NCBI GenBank assembly: GCA_030148915.1
Contig: JASBSN010000042.1
Coordinates: forward strand, 1 to 64,000
From: Thiogranum sp.
GTDB taxonomy: Bacteria; Pseudomonadota; Gammaproteobacteria; DSM-19610
Reading direction: 5' to 3'
DNA length: 64,000 bases
Within the stretch, counting starts at the first letter, position 1. Each line of letters opens with the position of its first letter. A program made the translations under genes and the position numbers. A model generated the notes under the pieces. That model searched no databases. It was not told the DNA's origin and worked only from the letters and a program-made list of their open reading frames with translations. Below, piece by piece: positions 56,276 through 64,000 of this stretch.

Positions 56276-56301
56276 CCCGCATTACCGTATGGTAATGCGG
56301 G
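56276..56301. promoter_or_regulatory. Perfect inverted repeat upstream of the response regulator gene
   Basis: CCCGCATTACC-GTAT-GGTAATGCGGG has 11-base arms that pair perfectly. Its core ATTACC-N4-GGTAAT also occurs at 62036-62051 ahead of the efflux operon. The position (32-57 bases before the ATG) fits autoregulation. It could also act as a hairpin in the upstream efflux transcript. Confidence 0.6.
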
Positions 56302-56336
56302 CGTCTGGGGCGCAGACCGCTTCGCCGCCCAATGCT

Positions 56337-59300
56337 CTAGCGCCTTTTGAGCGCTTTGCCGCCCAATCGGCCAAGGCCGCGGTAGACCAACGGCATGACA
56401 ACCACCACCAGTGGAATCTGCACCAGGAGACCGGAGATGATAGCCACCGCCAGCGGCTGCTGCATGGCCGAGCCCTGGCCGAGCGCCAGGGCCAGGGGCA
56501 GCAGCGCCAGAATCGCCGCCAGCGTGGTCATGGCGATAGGGCGCAGGCGATTGTAGCCCGCTTGCACCAGGGCGGTCGGTTTGTCCATCTTGCCACGCAG
56601 CAGTTCGTGGTATTCCGAGAAATAGAAAATCGATACCTCGGTGACAATTCCGACAATCATGGTCATACCCATCATGGCGGTGAGGTTGAGCTCAATCCCG
56701 GTGAGCCAAAGGCCGGTGAACACCGCCGCCATGGCCAGCAGCGGCGTCGTCATAATGGCGATGGCGGCGGCAAATTCCTCGTAGAGGAACAACAGCAGGA
56801 GAAACACCAGCGCCAGGGCAGCGACAAACACCGCAATCAGGCCGCGAAAAGCGATCTGCTGCTGTTTGTAGAGACCCCCGAGTTCATAATACATATCGCC
56901 CGGCAACAGGCCGGATTGGGCCAGGACCTGCTTGACGTCGCGGATAGTCGAGCCCAAATCCCGCCCGCTGATGCGGGCGGTGACCGCCACCATGCGCTTG
57001 AGATTGTCGCGCGCAATCTGCGCCTGGCCGATTTCCAGCGATACGTGCGCCACCCGCTTGAGCGGGAACCGGTGACCGTCCGGGGCGCGCAGCCAGATGT
57101 CGCTGATCGCCGAGCTTCGATCCCGTGCCGCCGCCGGCACCCACACGCGCACCCCGACCAGCTTGAGATTTTCCTGGATCCGCGTGGTCACCAGGCCGGT
57201 GAACCAGGCGTCGAGTTGCCGGGTCACCGCGTCGGGGTCGATGCCCTCCAGGGCGGCTTTATCGCGATCGACGATGATATTGAGCGCGTCGCCGGCGAGC
57301 ACAATACCGTCTTTCACATCGACCACACCGTCAAGCTTGCCGATCGCCGCGGCAACCTTCGGTGCCACCGAAGAGAGCTCATCGAGTTTATCGCTGTAGA
57401 GTTTGATCTCGATCGGCTGGGGAACCGCGGTCAGATCGCCGATCAGATCCTCCATCAGCAACGCCATTTCCACCTGCAGACCCGGCACCCGTGTTTCGAT
57501 CTTGCCACGGATTTCGTCCATGACCTGGTCTATGGGCTTACGCGGCAACGGTTTCAGACGCACGAACATATCGCCCTCGTTGGCCTCGGTGAGACCGCCG
57601 CCCAACTGCAGCCCGGTACGTCGCGAGTAAGTCTCGACCGCCGGGTTGGCGCTGATAATCGTCTCCACCTGTTGCAGCAGGCGGTTGGTTTCAGTCAGTG
57701 AGGTGCCCGCGGGCGAGCGGTAATCGAGAATAAAGCCTCCCTCATCCATATGCGGCATAAACCCGGAGCCGACCTGATGGTAGGCGAAATAGCCGAGGAC
57801 CAGCAGCGGCACGATGCCGATAACCACCAGCGCCGGCGCCCGCATCAGGCGCTCCATCAGCCGCCGATAGCCGGCCAACAGACGGTTAAACCACTTGCCG
57901 ACGTCTTCTTTGGCCGCGTCTTTTTCGCTCAACAAGTGTTCGGCAAGCAGCGGCACGGCCAGCCACGCCAGTAGAAAGGAAATAAACAGGCTGCTCGCCA
58001 TAGTCAGTGACAGGGCTTTGAAAAACGCCCCGGTCACGCCGCTGAGAAACGCCAACGGGGCGAAAATCACTATGGTGGCGGCGGACGAACCGACCAGCGG
58101 TGGGGTGAACTCTATGGCCGCCTCGCGAATACTCAGCGCCAGGTCATCGCTGCGCTGGCGCAGCCGACGAATAATGTGCTCGATCATCACAATCGCGTCA
58201 TCGACAATCAGCCCTACCGCCGCCGCCATACCGCCGAGCGTCATAATGTTAAAGCTCATATGCAGCACGTTGAGCAATAAAATGGTGCTGGCCAACACCG
58301 AGGGCACTACCAGGATCGCCACCAGGGTGATTTTCAGGCTGCGCAGAAACACCAGCAGCACCAGCGCGGCCAGCCCAACGCCAATGGCGATGGCATCGCG
58401 CACGCTGGTGGCCGCGGCGGTGATCAGTTGGCTCTGATCGTACCAGTTGGCCACCTGGACGCCCTGGGGCAGCTTTTTCCGATAGTCGTCCAGGCGCTGC
58501 TTGACGCCTTTGACGATCTGCACGGTATTGCCGCCCGGCTGCTGATAGATCTGCACCAGCACCGCGTCGTGACCGTCGGCGGTGACCCGCAACCACTGTG
58601 GCGCCGTGGTCGGGTAGACACGGGCGATATCATCGAGGCGCACCAGCCCGTCGGCGCCGCTGCGCAACACCGTGTTTTCGATATTTTGCAGCGAGCGCAG
58701 GCGCGTATCGGACAACAACAGATAGAGTTTGTAATGATCCTCCATGCGCCCGACCGCCTGCAGAACGTTGCTGGCCGACACAGAACTCGCCACATCCTTG
58801 AAAGTAAGGCCGTAGGCGGCCAGTTTTTCCGGGTCGATCTCCACGCGGTATTCCGCCTGCTCGCCACCGAGCACCGCCACCCGCGCCACGCCATTGATCG
58901 ACGAGAGCAGCGGCACCAACTGATAACTGGCCAGATCGCGCAACTGCACCAGCGACTCGCTGTCCGAGGTAAGACTGTAAGCGGAGACGGGGAAAACCGT
59001 GGGATCCATGCGCCGCACGCTGAAACGCGTGCCACTCGGCAATTCCGGCAGGCTTTGGTTAATGGCCGATTCCACCTGCAGCATGGCGGCGATCATATCG
59101 TCGCCCCAACCGAAGTTAATCGACAGCTCGGCGCTGCCGCGGCTGGTGGTCGAGCGCAGCCCCACCACCCCCGGCACCGAGCGCACCGCCTGCTCGACAG
59201 GACGGGTGACGGCAATGACCATCTGGTCGGCGGGGCGATCGCCGGCGTCCAAGGTCACCACCACACGCGGAAAATCTACGTGCGGGAACAAGGCGACGGG

Positions 59301-59396
59301 CAACTTGAGCCCCGCGGCGATACCGGCCAGCGCCAGAATGGCCACCAGGAACAGAATCGAGCGACGGTGCCCCGCCGCCCAGTGGGCAATATCCAT
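56337..59396 (-). CDS. RND efflux permease
   Basis: 1019 residues, 12 membrane helices in two repeats with two periplasmic porter domains. The proton-relay motif is GLIVDDAIVMIEHI with two aspartates as in HAE-type drug pumps; metal pumps of the CzcA group usually have a single Asp followed by Gly there. So hydrophobic drugs or organic compounds are more likely than metals, though the permease N-terminus (LKLPVALFPHVDFPRVVVTL) is unlike classic AcrB. Third gene of an operon with the channel and adaptor; its ATG overlaps the adaptor stop by one base. It differs clearly from the pump at 209-3307. Confidence 0.93.
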   Translation of the reverse strand: MDIAHWAAGHRRSILFLVAILALAGIAAGLKLPVALFPHVDFPRVVVTLDAGDRPADQMVIAVTRPVEQAVRSVPGVVGLRSTTSRGSAELSINFGWGDDMIAAMLQVESAINQSLPELPSGTRFSVRRMDPTVFPVSAYSLTSDSESLVQLRDLASYQLVPLLSSINGVARVAVLGGEQAEYRVEIDPEKLAAYGLTFKDVASSVSASNVLQAVGRMEDHYKLYLLLSDTRLRSLQNIENTVLRSGADGLVRLDDIARVYPTTAPQWLRVTADGHDAVLVQIYQQPGGNTVQIVKGVKQRLDDYRKKLPQGVQVANWYDQSQLITAAATSVRDAIAIGVGLAALVLLVFLRSLKITLVAILVVPSVLASTILLLNVLHMSFNIMTLGGMAAAVGLIVDDAIVMIEHIIRRLRQRSDDLALSIREAAIEFTPPLVGSSAATIVIFAPLAFLSGVTGAFFKALSLTMASSLFISFLLAWLAVPLLAEHLLSEKDAAKEDVGKWFNRLLAGYRRLMERLMRAPALVVIGIVPLLVLGYFAYHQVGSGFMPHMDEGGFILDYRSPAGTSLTETNRLLQQVETIISANPAVETYSRRTGLQLGGGLTEANEGDMFVRLKPLPRKPIDQVMDEIRGKIETRVPGLQVEMALLMEDLIGDLTAVPQPIEIKLYSDKLDELSSVAPKVAAAIGKLDGVVDVKDGIVLAGDALNIIVDRDKAALEGIDPDAVTRQLDAWFTGLVTTRIQENLKLVGVRVWVPAAARDRSSAISDIWLRAPDGHRFPLKRVAHVSLEIGQAQIARDNLKRMVAVTARISGRDLGSTIRDVKQVLAQSGLLPGDMYYELGGLYKQQQIAFRGLIAVFVAALALVFLLLLFLYEEFAAAIAIMTTPLLAMAAVFTGLWLTGIELNLTAMMGMTMIVGIVTEVSIFYFSEYHELLRGKMDKPTALVQAGYNRLRPIAMTTLAAILALLPLALALGQGSAMQQPLAVAIISGLLVQIPLVVVVMPLVYRGLGRLGGKALKRR

Positions 59397-60424
59397 CAGG
59401 GCTTGTCCCGGACAGCCATGCCATCTTTGAGCTGGTAATTACCGGATATCACTACCGGGTCGCCGGCCTGCAGAGGGCCGCTCACCTCGATCAGCTCGCC
59501 CTGGGTGGTGCCGGTCACAACCTGCACGCGGTGCGCTTTGTTTGCCACCACCGTATACAGATAAGTGTGCGGGGCCGTACCGAGCACAGCGCTGCGCGGC
59601 ACTACCAGGACGTTGCGCGAAGCCAGCTGAATGCGTCCGAGCACACGGCTGCCCAGCACCAGCTGATCGACCTGTTTGGCCGGGATCGGCGCCAGCACTT
59701 CCACCAGGTGGGTGGCCGGATCGATCATGGCGTGAACTTCACGCACCTTCGACTCCACTTTGACATCCGGACCGAATACCGAGGTGATACTGACTACGGT
59801 GCCCGGCTGTACGCCGCCCAGATCCTCGGGCTCGACGCCCAGGCGCGCAATCAAGCGCTTCTCGGCGGCAATCAGCATCGCCGCGGTATCGGCCTGCACC
59901 CGCTGGCCCTGCGAGACATCCAGCCGCGTGACGATACCGTCCATGGGCGCGCGCAGCGTTTCGCTGGCCCGATCCATACCCCGCTTGCGCAGCGATTCGA
60001 GCGTGGCGCGCGCGTCCTGCAGGTTCTTTTTCGCCACATCCACCTGTGATTTGGTCGCCAGTTGCTCGTCCAGCAGTCGTTGCTGACGCTGCTGTTCGCG
60101 CCGGGCGTAATCGACCGCGCTTTGCGCCTGCAGGTACTGCATGCGCGCGTCCGGCGCCGTGACCACCTCGAGCAGCCGGTCGCCCCTGTTGACGCGCTGA
60201 CCGAGACGTACCCAGACGCGGTTGATCAGACCGGCGTGCGGCAATGATAGGCTCAGCACCTGGTCGGGATCCGGATCCAGAACGCCGAATGCGCTCAGGC
60301 TGTCGCTCACGCTGTGCTGTTGCACCGGCGCCGTTTTGATCAACACACTGGGGGTCGCCGCGCCACCGGCCAGTGGCAACAACCCACACAAGCACACAAG
60401 GGCGCGGCCCAACAGCGTTTTCAT
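59396..60424 (-). CDS. RND efflux periplasmic adaptor
   Basis: 342 residues. A signal peptide (LGRALVCLCGLLPLAGGAAT) without a lipobox is followed by the lipoyl and hairpin parts: PHAGLINRVWVRLGQRVNRG, then a coiled hairpin with YARREQQRQQRLLDEQLATK, and LRAPMDGIVTRLDVSQGQRV. A beta-barrel region precedes the end (DPVVISGNYQLKDGMAVRD). The ATG overlaps the stop of the channel gene by 4 bp, so tight coupling is expected. Confidence 0.9.
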   Translation of the reverse strand: MKTLLGRALVCLCGLLPLAGGAATPSVLIKTAPVQQHSVSDSLSAFGVLDPDPDQVLSLSLPHAGLINRVWVRLGQRVNRGDRLLEVVTAPDARMQYLQAQSAVDYARREQQRQQRLLDEQLATKSQVDVAKKNLQDARATLESLRKRGMDRASETLRAPMDGIVTRLDVSQGQRVQADTAAMLIAAEKRLIARLGVEPEDLGGVQPGTVVSITSVFGPDVKVESKVREVHAMIDPATHLVEVLAPIPAKQVDQLVLGSRVLGRIQLASRNVLVVPRSAVLGTAPHTYLYTVVANKAHRVQVVTGTTQGELIEVSGPLQAGDPVVISGNYQLKDGMAVRDKP

Positions 60425-61839
60425 GGTCGCACCTCTTTTTTGTCATCAACGAATGTGGTGAGCGGTTCGCCCGGAAACCCCGGCAGCGCCAACAGCGCTT
60501 CCAGGGCGATACGGTTTTCCCAGCCGGACTGCTCCAGGCTGATCTGCTCGAGGCGCTTGTTGACCCAGGTGGATTCCATATTAAGGAAGGTCAATGCCTG
60601 GATATCACCGCGGCCGTAGGCGCTACGCCCGCGATCGACGAGCGTTTTCAACCGGGGTAAATAGGTCTGCAAACTGTTCTGCTGACGCCGGAGGATCGTT
60701 TGCAGTTCCAGTAGTCGGTCGACATCCACCGCGGTCTGCGCCAGGCGCGCGCGGTACTCCGCGCGCAGCTGGTCGCGCGTCGCTCGCTCAATGGCAATAG
60801 GACCACGATTGCCGCTGAACAGCGGCAGCGTCAGGCTGACGCTCACACCGATGGTCTCGACATTGCCGGTATCGCGGGCACGGTTGATGCCGATGCCCAG
60901 GGACGGAAACTGCGCCAGCACCGCCGCTCTCACACTGGCTTCCTGACTGGCATAACCGGCTTTCAGCGCCAATAGATCAGGTCTCAGCCGCGGCAACGCC
61001 GACAGTTGCTTGCGCGCCAGGGCGGCGGCCACAGGCGGCGGTTCGGTCAACGGTGATATGTCCACGTTCACCGCGGGATCCAGCCCCAGCAACAGGTTGA
61101 AATCATGCCGGGTCTGATTGTGCGTCTGTTCCAGCTGGTTGATCTGGCTCAACGTATCGACCAGTGCCGTCAGGTCCGTGCCATTGACATCCAGGGTGAG
61201 ATCACCGTCTTTTAGCGCCCGTGCCGAACGCCGATAGCGCTCCCGATAGAGGCCGCGCATACGCTGTAACAACGCCAGACGTTGTTGCTCGAGGCGCAGG
61301 CGCACCGCCAGAGAGCGGGCCTGCTGAATGACCTGCCATTCCTGCCAGAGCAGATCCAGACGGACTTTCTCCTGAGTCCGGCGCGTCGCTTCGCGGCGCG
61401 CCGGACGTGTTAGAAGGGGAATGATGTCGTAGCTGAGCCCCAACGACCACGCATTGACCAGGCCGGCCGTCTGGCCCGTCGGCTTGTCGAAGCCGGCACT
61501 GAGTTGGGGGTCAGGCAACAATCCGGCGGCAAACGCCTGCGCGTCGGCCACCGCCAGGCGCGCGCGTTGGGCACTGAGTTTGGGGTTATTGAGGACGGCG
61601 AGAGTCCCCACCTCGGTAAGATCCAAGCCGTCAGCGGGATTGAACGGATGGGCCGTTTCAGTGGCGCCAGAGGCGGGCGCCGCCCCGACGCGCAAACTGT
61701 GGAGATCCACCGCCAGCGGCGATCGCTCCTCGAGCGGCCGCGGCTGGTAAGTGGCACAGCCGCCCAACCACAGCAGGGTGACGGCCGCGGCCAACAATCG
61801 GCTTGCCGGCCCCGGTTGGACGGTCATCGCTTGACTCAC
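60421..61839 (-). CDS. TolC-family outer-membrane channel lipoprotein
   Basis: 472 residues. A lipoprotein signal (SRLLAAAVTLLWLGGCAT) suggests the OprM-like lipidated type. Two OEP domains follow; LTEVGTLAVLNNPKLSAQRA and LPLFSGNRGPIAIERATRDQ (second repeat) are typical. GTG at 61839 has the strong site AGGGGA seven bases upstream; an ATG four codons on is also possible. First gene of the tripartite pump operon (channel, adaptor, permease), with the regulators following. The leader of about 190 bases upstream contains the conserved operator at 62036. Confidence 0.92.
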   Translation of the reverse strand: MSQAMTVQPGPASRLLAAAVTLLWLGGCATYQPRPLEERSPLAVDLHSLRVGAAPASGATETAHPFNPADGLDLTEVGTLAVLNNPKLSAQRARLAVADAQAFAAGLLPDPQLSAGFDKPTGQTAGLVNAWSLGLSYDIIPLLTRPARREATRRTQEKVRLDLLWQEWQVIQQARSLAVRLRLEQQRLALLQRMRGLYRERYRRSARALKDGDLTLDVNGTDLTALVDTLSQINQLEQTHNQTRHDFNLLLGLDPAVNVDISPLTEPPPVAAALARKQLSALPRLRPDLLALKAGYASQEASVRAAVLAQFPSLGIGINRARDTGNVETIGVSVSLTLPLFSGNRGPIAIERATRDQLRAEYRARLAQTAVDVDRLLELQTILRRQQNSLQTYLPRLKTLVDRGRSAYGRGDIQALTFLNMESTWVNKRLEQISLEQSGWENRIALEALLALPGFPGEPLTTFVDDKKEVRP

Positions 61840-62035
61840 TTTGTGATCCCCTGAATAAATGCATCGAATCGGCCCAAGAGGCCGCCGAGCGATGGCCGCC
61901 TACCGGATCGACCGGATGACGCAAGGCCTGCGGGTTCTTCTGCTAGTGCTTCCGGCCACAGTATAGCCACATCCGAGACGCTGGCCAGCGGCCAGGAAAG
62001 GTGTGGATTGTGCCGTACAGCGCCCCCCCCCGGAC

Positions 62036-62073
62036 ATTACCATTCGGTAATCTCGGGTCAAGGCCGTGGTAAT
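62036..62073. promoter_or_regulatory. Operator-like inverted repeat between the efflux operon and the methyltransferase gene
   Basis: ATTACC-ATTC-GGTAAT at 62036-62051 repeats the core of the palindrome ahead of the response regulator, and a further half site GGTAAT lies at 62068-62073, 17 bases on. It is between divergent genes (channel gene and ICMT-like gene), 47-62 bases before the latter's ATG. Most simply it is the binding site of the OmpR-type regulator. Confidence 0.6.
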
Positions 62074-62097
62074 GCGCGGGTTGCTAAGCTTCCCGGC

Positions 62098-62787
62098 ATG
62101 AAACAACAAGATCAGCATTTCGCCAGCGGCGAACCGGCCTCCGATGTCACTGAGGTGCGCCTGAAACGCGCCCGCACCGTGCGCTTGTCGCTGCTGCGAC
62201 GTACCCTCGTCGGAGTGATTATTACCAGCGGTGTCCTGCTGACCCCGCTCACCTCGCGCTGGCCCGGCACCCACCCGCTGCTACGCGACCTCGTGCTTAT
62301 GTCGGGCATGCTGCTGATCGTCTCGGGCGCGGCTTTGCGGCTCTGGGCCGGTCTCTATATCGGCGGGCACAAGGAACGGCGCCTGGTCACCGGCGGCCCC
62401 TACAGCTGCGTGCGCAACCCGCTCTATCTGGGCAATCTGCTCGCCGCCGGCGGCATCGCCCTGATCAGCGGGTCACCCTACGTGCTGGTCCTGACGCTCG
62501 GCGCCACCAGCGCGGTCTACCTTGCCACCATCCGGCAGGAGGAAGACAAGCTGCAACCGATCTTCGGCGCCGATTACCGTCGTTATTTGCAAGCCGCGCC
62601 AGCGCTGCTGCCGCGGCTCTCGGACATTCGCCGGTTGATCAGCGACACCACCCCCTGCAGCGTCACCCACTTCAGCCTCGCGCGCGAACTCAAGCGCTGC
62701 CTGGGCCTGGTCGCCCTCGGCTTCACCGCCTTTCTCCTGGCGATGAGCTCGCCGCTACTGCACGCGCACCTACCCGCATTCCTCTGA
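62098..62787 (+). CDS. Isoprenylcysteine carboxyl methyltransferase-like membrane protein
   Basis: 229 residues with about five membrane helices (GVIITSGVLLTPLTSRW, VLMSGMLLIVSGAALRLWAG, YLGNLLAAGGIALISGSPYV, CLGLVALGFTAFLLAMSSPL). VTGGPYSCVRNPLYLGNLLA is the SAM-binding signature of the ICMT/PEMT-type fold and RQEEDKLQPIFGADYRRYLQ the second. Bacterial members methylate unknown substrates. The ATG at 62098 gives the family start; the earlier frame contains the operator. It is divergent from the efflux operon and precedes metG by 93 bases. Confidence 0.85.
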   Translation: MKQQDQHFASGEPASDVTEVRLKRARTVRLSLLRRTLVGVIITSGVLLTPLTSRWPGTHPLLRDLVLMSGMLLIVSGAALRLWAGLYIGGHKERRLVTGGPYSCVRNPLYLGNLLAAGGIALISGSPYVLVLTLGATSAVYLATIRQEEDKLQPIFGADYRRYLQAAPALLPRLSDIRRLISDTTPCSVTHFSLARELKRCLGLVALGFTAFLLAMSSPLLHAHLPAFL

Positions 62788-62880
62788 CTCACCTGCGCGG
62801 GCGGCGGCCCGCCGCCCTGATCCGTCCGCCAACTATCTGGCATAATGGCCGCTTATCTGCGGATCCGTACGGGACATTAC

Positions 62881-64000
62881 ATGCCGGAACACCCACGCAC
62901 CATGCTGGTCACCAGCGCCCTCCCCTATGCCAACGGCTCGATCCATCTGGGGCACCTGGTGGAGTACATTCAGACCGACATCTGGGTGCGCTTTCAGAAA
63001 ATGCGCGGCCACGACTGTGTGTATGTCTGCGCCGACGATGCCCACGGCACGCCGATCATGTTGCGCGCCCAGCACGAAGGCATCGAGCCGGAGGCGCTGA
63101 TCGCCAGAGTGGCCGCCGAGCACCGCGCCGATTTTGCCGATTTCCTCATCGACTTCGACAACTATCACAGCACCCATTCGGATGAAAACCGCGCGCTGTC
63201 GACGCTGATATATACCCGTCTGTGTGAGGCTGGACACATCGAAACGGCCACCATCACGCAGGCCTACGATCCCCAAAAGCACATGTTTCTCCCCGACCGC
63301 TTCATCAAAGGCGAGTGCCCGCGCTGCGGCGCCGCCGACCAGTATGGCGATTCCTGCGAGGTCTGCGGCGCCACCTACTCACCGACCGAGCTGAAGCATC
63401 CGGTTTCGGCGGTTTCCGGCGCCACCCCGGTGGAAAAACAATCCCTGCACTACTTCTTCAAACTGGCGGATTTCGAGGACGAACTGCGCACCTGGACCAC
63501 CGCCGGGCACCTGCAGCCGGAAGTCAGCAACAAACTCGGCGAATGGTTCAACGATGGCCTGCGCAACTGGGACATCTCCCGCGATGCGCCCTATTTCGGC
63601 TTCGAAATCCCCGCGGCGCCGGGCAAGTATTTTTATGTCTGGCTGGACGCCCCCATCGGTTACCTGGCCAGCTTCAAGCAGTACTGCGAGCGCACCGGCC
63701 GGGATTTCGATGCATACCTGAAAGCGGACAGCCAGAACGAGCTGTACCATTTCATCGGCAAAGACATTATTTATTTCCACGCGCTGTTTTGGCCGGCGAT
63801 GCTGAGCGGGGCCCAGTTACGTACCCCCACGGCGGTCTTCGCCCACGGCTTTCTCACCGTGGACGGCCAGAAAATGTCCAAGTCGCGCGGCACCTTCATC
63901 AAGGCGCGCACCTATCTGGATCACCTGAACCCGGAGTATCTGCGCTACTACTTCGCCGCCAAATTGGACAGCGGCATTGGCGACATCGATCTGAACCTGG
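62881..64000 (+). CDS. metG: Methionyl-tRNA synthetase (partial, cut by window edge)
   Basis: The first 373 codons are present. [15 protein letters not shown] carries the HIGH-type motif HLGH (22-25); the zinc-knuckle region has [18 protein letters not shown], and KMSKS is at 331-335 in [14 protein letters not shown]. The tRNA-anticodon and C-terminal domains lie outside the window. ATG at 62881 follows an ATTACATG context with no strong ribosome-binding site. It normally neighbours apbC/mrp in opposite orientation; here they are split by the efflux islet. Confidence 0.97.
   Translation, partial: MPEHPRTMLVTSALPYANGSIHLGHLVEYIQTDIWVRFQKMRGHDCVYVCADDAHGTPIMLRAQHEGIEPEALIARVAAEHRADFADFLIDFDNYHSTHSDENRALSTLIYTRLCEAGHIETATITQAYDPQKHMFLPDRFIKGECPRCGAADQYGDSCEVCGATYSPTELKHPVSAVSGATPVEKQSLHYFFKLADFEDELRTWTTAGHLQPEVSNKLGEWFNDGLRNWDISRDAPYFGFEIPAAPGKYFYVWLDAPIGYLASFKQYCERTGRDFDAYLKADSQNELYHFIGKDIIYFHALFWPAMLSGAQLRTPTAVFAHGFLTVDGQKMSKSRGTFIKARTYLDHLNPEYLRYYFAAKLDSGIGDIDLNL

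Noticed and set aside
56289..57701. 470-codon open frame antisense to the RND permease
   Set aside because: Low-complexity His/Arg/Gln composition and full overlap with a certain gene.
56337..61839. Heavy-metal (CzcCBA) efflux system
   Set aside because: The permease has the two-aspartate drug-type relay motif and not the single-Asp pattern of metal pumps; the metal role is not excluded but not supported.

Overview
The window looks like chromosomal DNA from a GC-rich gammaproteobacterium. I infer this from the gene families (sspA-sspB, petABC, hda, orn-rsgA, recR-ybaB-dnaX, DUF1249, DUF938, DUF2069, DUF3108) and from gene order that resembles Pseudomonas and Chromatiales-like bacteria. TusA- and DsrC/TusE-like sulfur carriers and many thioredoxin/cytochrome genes would fit a sulfur-oxidising relative, but that is inference; no species can be named from sequence alone. 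Most of the window is housekeeping DNA with short accessory patches.

Layout. 1-200: C-terminal end of an IS110-type transposase and a REP-like hairpin. 209-4401: an RND efflux pump and its adaptor. 4402-7875: an intergenic region with a DnaA-box cluster and a strong heat-shock-type promoter, then lon and an RluE-like pseudouridine synthase. 7887-14293: TetR regulator with a TusA protein, two methyltransferases, an inositol-phosphatase-family enzyme, an HDOD signalling protein, a lone IscR and a DUF1249 protein. 14433-18669: phosphoglucomutase, a DUF4398/OmpA lipoprotein pair and a PAS-GGDEF cyclase. 18713-23614: EamA transporter, orn, M48 protease, small cytochrome c, rsgA, a block of very long perfect hairpins, and hinT. 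23693-28729: small unknown gene, recR, ybaB, dnaX, 4.5S SRP RNA (ffs), a DsrC/TusE-like protein and a DUF523-DUF1722 protein. 29010-33775: lipoprotein protease, Lgt-like/thioredoxin fusion, an odd secreted metalloprotease, and a PDC-sensor-like gene lying between a tRNA-Ser(GGA) gene and a partial copy of its 3' end. 33822-43797: ANTAR regulator, glucokinase, sspAB, cytochrome bc1 (petABC), Nif3-like protein, DegS/AlgW-like protease, TlpA and a large unknown protein. 43849-51542: a second peptidoglycan-binding/DUF4398 lipoprotein pair, then arsC-like, wrbA, DUF2069, hda, CDP-alcohol phosphatidyltransferase, DUF2066, purM, purN, DUF3108. 51550-64000: dcd, apbC/mrp, then a 9.5 kb block (two-component system, tripartite RND pump, ICMT-like methyltransferase) that separates apbC from its usual divergent neighbour metG, which runs off the right edge.

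The best candidates for undescribed biology are: (1) two separate loci with the same plan, a small DUF4398-type lipoprotein followed by a lipoprotein with a similar helical region plus a peptidoglycan-binding domain (OmpA-C in one, LysM in the other); (2) the apbC-metG efflux islet with a shared inverted-repeat operator ATTACC-N4-GGTAAT at both ends and an acidic sensor patch in its kinase; (3) the tRNA-Ser-flanked 1.4 kb segment; and (4) the tandem 24-bp and 29-bp perfect hairpins between rsgA and hinT.
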